NCBI GenBank assembly: GCA_963737425.1
Contig: CAVTSX010000009.1
Coordinates: 310,001 to 374,000, forward strand
Origin: DASXRA01 sp963737425
Lineage (GTDB): Bacteria; Actinomycetota; Actinomycetes; Mycobacteriales; Jatrophihabitantaceae
DNA: 64,000 nucleotides
Direction of reading: 5' to 3'
Shown: in pieces, positions 58,879 to 64,000 of the stretch
Position numbering within the stretch: the first letter of the stretch is position 1
Layout: each line of letters opens with the position of its first letter
The notes under the pieces: model-generated
Told to the model about the DNA's origin: nothing
Database searches by the model: none
Seen by the model: only the letters and a program-made list of their open reading frames with translations
Program-made: the position numbers and the translations under genes

Positions 58879-60542
58879 CCAGCCACATCCGAGACATTCC
58901 GCAAGTGGTGGGCCGACCGGCCGGCTACGTGAACGACGCCACCGGTACGCAGCACGTGATCTATCGCGGCGACGCCGAGTACAACGACATCAATGAGGTC
59001 CGGTGGGACGGCACCGGTCTGCACTACACGAATCTGGTCCTGGCGGCCGGCGGAACATCGGCAGCCGTCGCCACCGGAAGCGGAGACCCGGCGGCATATG
59101 TGTTCCGGGCCCAGGGCACCGAACACGTCGTGTATCGCGGCTACGACAACCACGTACACGAACTGCGGAAGGACGCAGCAGGCTGGCACCACGGCGACCT
59201 GACCACCCTGACAGGGGCGCCCGCTGCGGCGGGCGATCCGGCGGGCTATGTGTTCGACGCACAGGGCACGCAGCACGTCGTCTTCCGCGAAGGCAACGGC
59301 CACATCCACGAGCTGTGGTGGGACGCCGCGGGCGGTTGGCACGACGGTGACCTGACCGCGGAGACGGGGGCGCTGCCGGCGGCGGGCGACCCGGCCGGCT
59401 ACGTGTTCGACGCGTACAGCAACCAGCACGTCATCTACCGAGCAGGCAACGGCCATATCCACGAACTGTGGTGGGACGCCGCGGGCGGTTGGCACGACGG
59501 TGACCTGACCGCGGTGACGGGGGCGCCGTCGGCGGCGGGCGATCCGGCGGCCTATGTGTTCGACGCGGAAGGCACGCAGCACGTCATCTTCCGGGAAGGC
59601 AACGGACACATCCACGAGATGTGGTGGGACCCCTCAGGGGGTTGGCACGACGGTGACCTGACCGCGGCGATGGGGGCGCCGTCGGCGGCGGGCGATCCGG
59701 CGGCCTACGTGTTCGACGCGGAGGGCAGCCAGCATGTCATCTACCGCGCCGGTGACGGTCACCTGTTCGAGCTGTGGTGGACCGCATGGCAGGGCGGGGC
59801 GGGTGACCTCACGGCGACCGCCGGCGCGGCACCCCCCGCAGGCGATCCGGCTGGCTACGTGTTCTCGGCCGAAGGCACTCAGCACGTCGTCTATCGCTCC
59901 GCCGACGGGCATCTGCACGAGATGTGGTGGAAGCCTGGCGCCGGATGCCAGGACGGTGACCTGACGGTGGCCGCTCGCCCGCCGAAGCCGAACGCACCGG
60001 CCAACCTCAAGCTGACGAAGGTCGCGGATCGCACGGTCACGGTTTCCTGGGTCGACAAGTCCACCGACGAGGAGGGGTTCGAGGTTCGATTCCGCGGCAC
60101 ACGCGACGGATTCTCGGACCACACCGGTTCGCGGAAGATCGATCGGGACGCGACCACCGCGGACGTCGGAGGCCTGCACAGCGGAACCGACTACGTTCTG
60201 AGTGTCATCGCCTTCAGCGGCGGCGGCGATTCGTCACCGTCGAACGAGGTAAGGGCCACGCTTCCGGCCCGAACCATCAGCCTCACGACCGAGGGCACGG
60301 GGGCTTCCACGGTGTGGACGGTCACCGGTTCCGGCTTCACGCCTGATGGCATCGTGGTGCTGCGGTTCACGAACGCCGTGTTCCAGAGTCTTCAGTTCAA
60401 CCAGTCAGCCGAAACCGACGGGCGGTTCGTCTCCCGGCACAGCATCGAATGCGCCTCTGGTGAGCAGATCACGGTCACCGCCTTTGAAGGCGCCGACCCC
60501 GACGGCACATTCGCCAACTCGATCGTCACGTCGTGTCCCTGA
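58875..60542 (+). CDS. Seven-bladed lectin-like propeller with FnIII domain
   Basis: 555 aa. Seven repeats of ~50 residues (residues ~8-370), each with the pattern GDPAGYVFDAQGTQHVVYR followed by GHIHELWW and GWHDGDLT; this HV(I/V)YR...HIHELWW pattern resembles fucose-binding AAL-type and related propeller lectins. Then an FnIII domain (~375-468: PANLKLTKVADRTVTVSWVD ... GTDYVLSVIAFSGGG) and an ~85-residue Ig-like end. There is no signal peptide at the chosen ATG (AAAGGACG upstream), which is odd for an FnIII protein and suggests cytosolic action, non-classical export, or a start further upstream. Adjacent to the divergent LAL regulator. Confidence 0.75.
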   Translation: MTSHIRDIPQVVGRPAGYVNDATGTQHVIYRGDAEYNDINEVRWDGTGLHYTNLVLAAGGTSAAVATGSGDPAAYVFRAQGTEHVVYRGYDNHVHELRKDAAGWHHGDLTTLTGAPAAAGDPAGYVFDAQGTQHVVFREGNGHIHELWWDAAGGWHDGDLTAETGALPAAGDPAGYVFDAYSNQHVIYRAGNGHIHELWWDAAGGWHDGDLTAVTGAPSAAGDPAAYVFDAEGTQHVIFREGNGHIHEMWWDPSGGWHDGDLTAAMGAPSAAGDPAAYVFDAEGSQHVIYRAGDGHLFELWWTAWQGGAGDLTATAGAAPPAGDPAGYVFSAEGTQHVVYRSADGHLHEMWWKPGAGCQDGDLTVAARPPKPNAPANLKLTKVADRTVTVSWVDKSTDEEGFEVRFRGTRDGFSDHTGSRKIDRDATTADVGGLHSGTDYVLSVIAFSGGGDSSPSNEVRATLPARTISLTTEGTGASTVWTVTGSGFTPDGIVVLRFTNAVFQSLQFNQSAETDGRFVSRHSIECASGEQITVTAFEGADPDGTFANSIVTSCP

Positions 60543-60673
60543 TCTTGACCGGCGGCAGCGTTAACGCCTCACCTGCTCGGCACCGTCCGGCGGCTGCGGC
60601 GAGGTAGACGGAGACGTAGAGGGCGGCGCTGGCCTCGCCGCGCTGACGGTCCGGCGTGATGCGAGTCCGGGAA

Positions 60674-61336
60674 TCAGCTTGATTCGCCGGCACATCCGTG
60701 CTGCGTCGCGATCCGCAAGAGATCAACTGGTTGACCGGCCATGATTTGTCGAGCGTGCTCGGTGATGAGTTCCACGGGCCAGTCCCACCACGCCGCCTGC
60801 AGCAATCGGCGCACGTCCTCGTCGTCGAATCGCCGGCGGACGATGCGGGCCGGGTTGCCTGCGACGATGGCATATGGCGGAACGTCCGCGCTGACAACGC
60901 TGGCGGCGGCGACGATGGCGCCAGAACCGATCGTCACACCAGGTAGCACGAGTGCTTGATAACCGAGCCAGACGTCGTGCCCGACGATCGTGTCGCCGCG
61001 GCTGTCGCCGGCAAGGACGAGGTCCATCGTGGATGCCCAGCCCTCGCCGAAGATGCCGAACGGGAACGTCGAGGGGCCGCGGTCGGCATGGTTGGCTCCC
61101 GGCATCAGGAACCGGACGCCCGCGGCAATGGCGCAGAACTTACCAATGACGAGCCGCTCGGGACCGAAACCGTACAGCACCGCGTCACGCTCGAACGCGA
61201 CAGCGTGCTCCGGATGGTCGTAGTAGGTGTAGTCGCCGACTTCGACGTTGGACTGCTTGACGAGTGGCTTGAGGAAGACGACCCGGTCCTGCCCCATTAC
61301 CGGATGCAACGTATTCGGATCAGGCGCTGCGCTCAT
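60674..61336 (-). CDS. Hexapeptide-repeat O-acetyltransferase (CatB/Vat xenobiotic acetyltransferase family)
   Basis: 220 aa. Left-handed beta-helix turns appear as LVIGKFCAIAAGVRFLMPGA, VGHDVWLGYQALVLPGVTIG and SGAIVAAASVVSADVPPYAI, ending VAGNPARIVRRRF. The loop ANHADRGPSTFPFGIFG carries the catalytic His of the XAT group (chloramphenicol and streptogramin A acetyltransferases). It is a trimeric acetyl-CoA enzyme; whether the acceptor is an antibiotic or a sugar cannot be told from the sequence. Stands alone on the minus strand. Confidence 0.87.
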   Translation of the reverse strand: MSAAPDPNTLHPVMGQDRVVFLKPLVKQSNVEVGDYTYYDHPEHAVAFERDAVLYGFGPERLVIGKFCAIAAGVRFLMPGANHADRGPSTFPFGIFGEGWASTMDLVLAGDSRGDTIVGHDVWLGYQALVLPGVTIGSGAIVAAASVVSADVPPYAIVAGNPARIVRRRFDDEDVRRLLQAAWWDWPVELITEHARQIMAGQPVDLLRIATQHGCAGESS

Positions 61337-61513
61337 GATTCGACCCTAGCCAGGTCTCATGCGGGATCTCGCCGTCCGTCCCCGCGGATGGTCTTGCGGG
61401 ACAACCCTTCGACAGACGATCGAAGGCTGAGCCTTCGTCGGGTGCTCGCCGATCTCACCGGCGACTCGGTTCACGGCTGTAACGAAACCGGGCGCAGCAG
61501 CGCTGACCTACTG

Positions 61514-62143
61514 ATGGACCAGGCGGACGATTCTGACGACGCGGCTCTGGCCCGCGCCGTGCAGGCAGCGCAGCACGGCGACGAGGCCGGTTTCAGCTTT
61601 CTCTACCGGGTGGTACAACCGGGGTTGCTCCGGTATCTGACTGCGCTGGTCGGGGGTGACGCCGAGGACGTCGCGTCCGAGACGTGGGCTCAGGTCTGCC
61701 GTGACCTGGCGGGCTTCCGAGGTGACGGTGACGGGTTCCGCGGCTGGGTGTCCACGATCGGACGCCACCGGGCACTCGATCATCTGCGCACGCGCAAGCG
61801 GCGCGGCACCGATCCGGTCCCGGTCGACACGCTGATCGGCAAGGCCGCCGCCGAGAACACCGCCGGCGCAGCCTTCGAGGCGGTGGGCACCCGCGCCGCA
61901 CTGGCTCTTATCCGCTCGCTGCCGCGCGAGCAGGCCGAAGCCGTCCTTTTACGGGTCGTGGTCGGATTGGACGCGAAGTCGGCAGCGCGGGTGCTGGGCA
62001 AGCGTCCGGGCGCCGTCCGTACGTCGGCCTATCGCGGTGTGCGGCGCCTCGCTGCGACCCTGGACGACGACGACCCGGCGCCCGAGTCCGAGCGCGCCGC
62101 AGTGCCAGGTGTGACACGCCGCGGCCTTTCGACGCTGACGTGA
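61514..62143 (+). CDS. ECF RNA polymerase sigma factor
   Basis: 209 aa. Region 2: FLYRVVQPGLLRYLTALVGG, DAEDVASETWAQVCRDLAGF and WVSTIGRHRALDHLRTRKRR; region 4: SLPREQAEAVLLRVVVGLDA and GKRPGAVRTSAYRGVRRLA. Typical length. ATG 61514 begins a short acidic leader; the ribosome site is weak and the frame is open far upstream. It is followed 4 bases later by an anti-sigma-like membrane gene, the usual actinobacterial pairing. Confidence 0.88.
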   Translation: MDQADDSDDAALARAVQAAQHGDEAGFSFLYRVVQPGLLRYLTALVGGDAEDVASETWAQVCRDLAGFRGDGDGFRGWVSTIGRHRALDHLRTRKRRGTDPVPVDTLIGKAAAENTAGAAFEAVGTRAALALIRSLPREQAEAVLLRVVVGLDAKSAARVLGKRPGAVRTSAYRGVRRLAATLDDDDPAPESERAAVPGVTRRGLSTLT

Positions 62144-62147
62144 CGAG

Positions 62148-62972
62148 ATGAGCAACAACCGTCGATCAAAGATCACCGACGCCGCGGCCGAGCAGCTACT
62201 GAGCGGGCAGGCCGAGGTCGGGCCCGCTGCGCTGCGCCGGGTGTTTGCCGCCGCAGCAGCATCGGCGACGCCCGACGAACTTGCTGGGGAGCAGGCGGCG
62301 CTGGCGCACTTTCGGGCGGCTCATCTCAGTCCTGTAGGTACTGCTAGGAGGCGTTCTTTGCTCAAGACGGCAGCGGCGAAGCTAATTGCCGCCAAGGTTG
62401 TCATCGGTGCGGGTTTTGCCGCAGCGGCCACCGGGGGTGTCGCCGTGGCCGCGGCGACCCATCACCTGCCCGGCCCACTTCAGCACCAAGCGCATGCCGC
62501 GCCCAGCGGGAGCGCGTCGAAGTCCGACCACCCGTCCGGATCGGCGAGCACTCACGCGTCGAACAAGCCGACCACCGCACCCGGCGCACCCGGTCAGGGC
62601 GCCGAGCACTCGTCCGGCCCGGCCACCCACGCACCGCGCGCCACGCCGTCGCCTTCCCTGCCGGGGCTGTGCACCGCCTACAACGCGGGCGTCGCCACCA
62701 GCCACGGCAAGGCGCTGGACAGCCCGGCGTTCACAGCGCTGATCACGGCCGCGGGCGGTAAGGACAAGGTGGCCGCCTACTGCGTGACCGTCCTGGCCTC
62801 CGCGCACCCGAGCGGCCAGCCGTCCGCCTCGGACCATCCGGCTGGCTCAGACCACCCGAGCCACCCGAACGGGGAGCCATCTACCCATCCATCCGGGCCG
62901 CCGAGCACGCATCCGGGTGCTCCGTCCACCCACCCGTCGGGGCCGCCGTCCACTCCCCCCACACGGCACTGA
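62148..62972 (+). CDS. Membrane protein, probable cognate anti-sigma partner
   Basis: 274 aa. Residues 1-70 are a cytoplasmic helical part (LLSGQAEVGPAALRRVFAAA, ATPDELAGEQAALAHFRAAH), of the type found beside actinobacterial ECF sigma genes; a membrane segment follows at ~80-105 (LIAAKVVIGAGFAAAATGGVAV). The outer ~165 residues are His/Ser/Pro-rich with a small structured part (LCTAYNAGVATSHGKALDSP ... VAAYCVTVLAS, two Cys) and a tail of HPSG-type repeats. No zinc motif in the N-terminal part. It starts 4 bases after the sigma gene, so co-expression is very likely; sigma inhibition is inferred. Confidence 0.75.
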   Translation: MSNNRRSKITDAAAEQLLSGQAEVGPAALRRVFAAAAASATPDELAGEQAALAHFRAAHLSPVGTARRRSLLKTAAAKLIAAKVVIGAGFAAAATGGVAVAAATHHLPGPLQHQAHAAPSGSASKSDHPSGSASTHASNKPTTAPGAPGQGAEHSSGPATHAPRATPSPSLPGLCTAYNAGVATSHGKALDSPAFTALITAAGGKDKVAAYCVTVLASAHPSGQPSASDHPAGSDHPSHPNGEPSTHPSGPPSTHPGAPSTHPSGPPSTPPTRH

Positions 62973-62986
62973 AGGTTCCCGGCCGG

Positions 62987-63020
62987 AGCGCCGGCCCGCT
63001 TCGGCGGGCCGGCGCTTTCG
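62987..63020 (+). terminator. Perfect-stem terminator after the sigma/anti-sigma operon
   Basis: AGCGCCGGCCCGC and GCGGGCCGGCGCT pair perfectly over 13 bases around a TTCG tetraloop, followed by TTCGCAT. It starts 15 bases after the stop. Confidence 0.9.
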
Positions 63021-63104
63021 CATCTGGCGTCGTGGCTCCGGTAGTCTGACGCTTCGCGGCTCGGCCCACACTCACCCAAACCGGCCGGGGCCGACCCGTC
63101 AACA

Positions 63105-63569
63105 ATGGCATCGGGACAACACCGACGACTGACCCCGGCGTTCACCCGCCGCGTACGCCGAGGCGCAGGTCCAGCGGTGGGGGTTGTCGCCGCCCTGGCA
63201 GTGGCCGTCGTCGCCGTCATGGTCGCCATGATGGTCTGGCCGACGTCCGATCATCATCCGCCGCAGCCTTCCGCACCTCTCACCGAATCAGACTCGTCGA
63301 CGGTGCCGACGCGGAAAGTGGCGGCACCGCCGCCGTCCGACCGGTCCACGACGCCGAACGTCTCGACACCTGCGCCCGATACGAGTCTGAGTCTGCCGCC
63401 TGCCCCGCCCGACACCAGCATTCCACCGCAGCCGTCCTCGGACCCGGGGTCACCGACTCCGGGCCGCTCAGCTACTCCCGAGTCGACACCGTCCACGCAG
63501 CGCAGTCGTCACCACGGGCCGCCTGCGACCCCGCCGGGGCGGACCCGCTCGCGACCACCGCACAGCTAA
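63105..63569 (+). CDS. Single-pass membrane protein with Pro/Ser/Thr-rich outer tail
   Basis: 154 aa. A basic start (GQHRRLTPAFTRRVRRG), one helix at ~24-46 (AVGVVAALAVAVVAVMVAMM) and ~105 residues of low-complexity Pro/Ser/Thr sequence (for example LSLPPAPPDTSIPPQPSSDP). The tail looks like an O-glycosylated or wall-spanning spacer. No ribosome site is obvious and no domain is recognised; the codon composition is like its neighbours. Confidence 0.5.
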   Translation: MASGQHRRLTPAFTRRVRRGAGPAVGVVAALAVAVVAVMVAMMVWPTSDHHPPQPSAPLTESDSSTVPTRKVAAPPPSDRSTTPNVSTPAPDTSLSLPPAPPDTSIPPQPSSDPGSPTPGRSATPESTPSTQRSRHHGPPATPPGRTRSRPPHS

Positions 63570-63876
63570 GCGGTGCAGGTGTTGCACCAGCGCCTCACTC
63601 CTGCCTCAACTGTTGGCGAGTGACACGTGCCGAGACCGTCCACAGTGGACAGTCCGCGGTCGGTGAAGGTCAAACCGGCTGCAGGATCTCCAGCTGCCGC
63701 GGGGTGAGATCGGGCCTTCCCGACGCCAGTCGTCCGCCTCGGCGCGCATTTCTGCGAACCGGCGCTCCGCGGATTGACGCAACTCAATGCGTTTCGTCAA
63801 GTCATCTGGCCCCACTTGTCGTCGTGAATGTTGGCTCCACCGATGGGCCGTTGGCCGTGTCGGCGAGACTGGGGGC
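63570..63876. other. Intergenic region before the last gene
   Basis: 307 bases without a supported gene. On the minus strand a frame ending at 63670 reads GRPDLTPRQLEILQPV, reminiscent of the start of a LuxR-type HTH, but the frame closes upstream after about 36 codons and downstream immediately, so it is at most a gene fragment. Confidence 0.4.
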
Positions 63877-64000
63877 ATGACGGTTGATGACGCGCGGCCG
63901 CTGACATCAGCGGAGAGCGCTGTGCTCGCTCTGCTGCTTAGCGTTGAGTTTCCTGGTGTCGGTGAGCTGCGGGTGCAGGCTGGTTCGGCAGCGGCCGTCG
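63877..64000 (+). CDS. Conserved hypothetical protein, 3' end outside the window
   Basis: ATG 63877 with a GGGGG run just upstream. The 41 residues present start MTVDDARPLTSAESAVLALL and continue LSVEFPGVGELRVQAG, the N-terminal pattern of a common small actinobacterial protein of unknown function (LTP-E-AVL--LLSVDFPGV-ELR-Q). The remainder is beyond base 64000. Confidence 0.6.
   Translation, partial: MTVDDARPLTSAESAVLALLLSVEFPGVGELRVQAGSAAAV

Noticed and set aside
63670..63780. LuxR-type regulator on the minus strand
   Set aside because: Only a 36-codon open stretch without start codon; too short and interrupted to call.

Overview
The window is chromosomal DNA of a high-GC actinobacterium. 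The base composition, frequent GTG starts, ATGA start/stop overlaps, three ECF-type sigma factors, two very large LuxR (LAL) regulators, a DUF222/HNH protein and a collagen-like protein with the usual actinobacterial N-terminus all fit this. A Frankiales or Jatrophihabitans-like soil lineage is a guess only. I saw no rRNA, tRNA, CRISPR array or intact phage or transposon.

Region by region. 0-7 kb: an acetyltransferase cut by the window edge; an XRE-sensor protein paired with a GT-A glycosyltransferase; a membrane protein coupled to a 39-codon ORF; a secreted beta-propeller; a sigma factor with a zinc-finger-like tail. 7.3-11 kb: a DUF2252 protein, a 17-bp minisatellite of about 20 units, a DUF222/HNH nuclease and an IS110 transposase remnant. 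11-17.6 kb: YoaK-like protein, flavoprotein, PaaK-like ligase, a divergent MerR/drug-exporter pair, and an ECF41 sigma factor. 17.8-28.8 kb: a stress-type block with a P-type ATPase fused in an operon to two KTN/RCK proteins, a mini-Hsp20, a neocarzinostatin-fold lipoprotein, a MacB-like ABC exporter, a secreted beta-helix protein, a CYTH-CHAD protein and a universal stress protein. 28.8-29.7 kb: a decayed V/A-type ATPase operon end (subunit D frameshifted).

31.3-44.6 kb is the most striking part. A UDP-HexNAc 6-dehydrogenase, a 54-aa membrane protein with an almost perfect Shine-Dalgarno, a hyaluronan/chitin-synthase-like GT2, a 26-codon ORF and GlmS overlap or nearly abut. Just downstream on the same strand lie a DUF4190-like membrane protein, a secreted protein with PKD repeats and two NodB deacetylase domains, a small anchored peptide, and a 1065-aa collagen-like protein built from near-identical DNA repeats. 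Together they look like a locus for an extracellular matrix made of an amino-sugar/uronate polysaccharide plus a collagen-like protein.

44.7-64 kb: a mycothiol-type DinB-like protein, an NmrA-like oxidoreductase, two LAL regulators, a GT4 glycosyltransferase preceded by a nested perfect palindrome, an ABC-2 transporter coupled to a secreted phosphoesterase, a seven-bladed lectin-like propeller with an FnIII domain, a hexapeptide acetyltransferase, and a sigma/anti-sigma-like pair. The last gene runs off the end. Two copies of a 56-bp hairpin element lie about 15 kb apart (29.8 and 44.65 kb).
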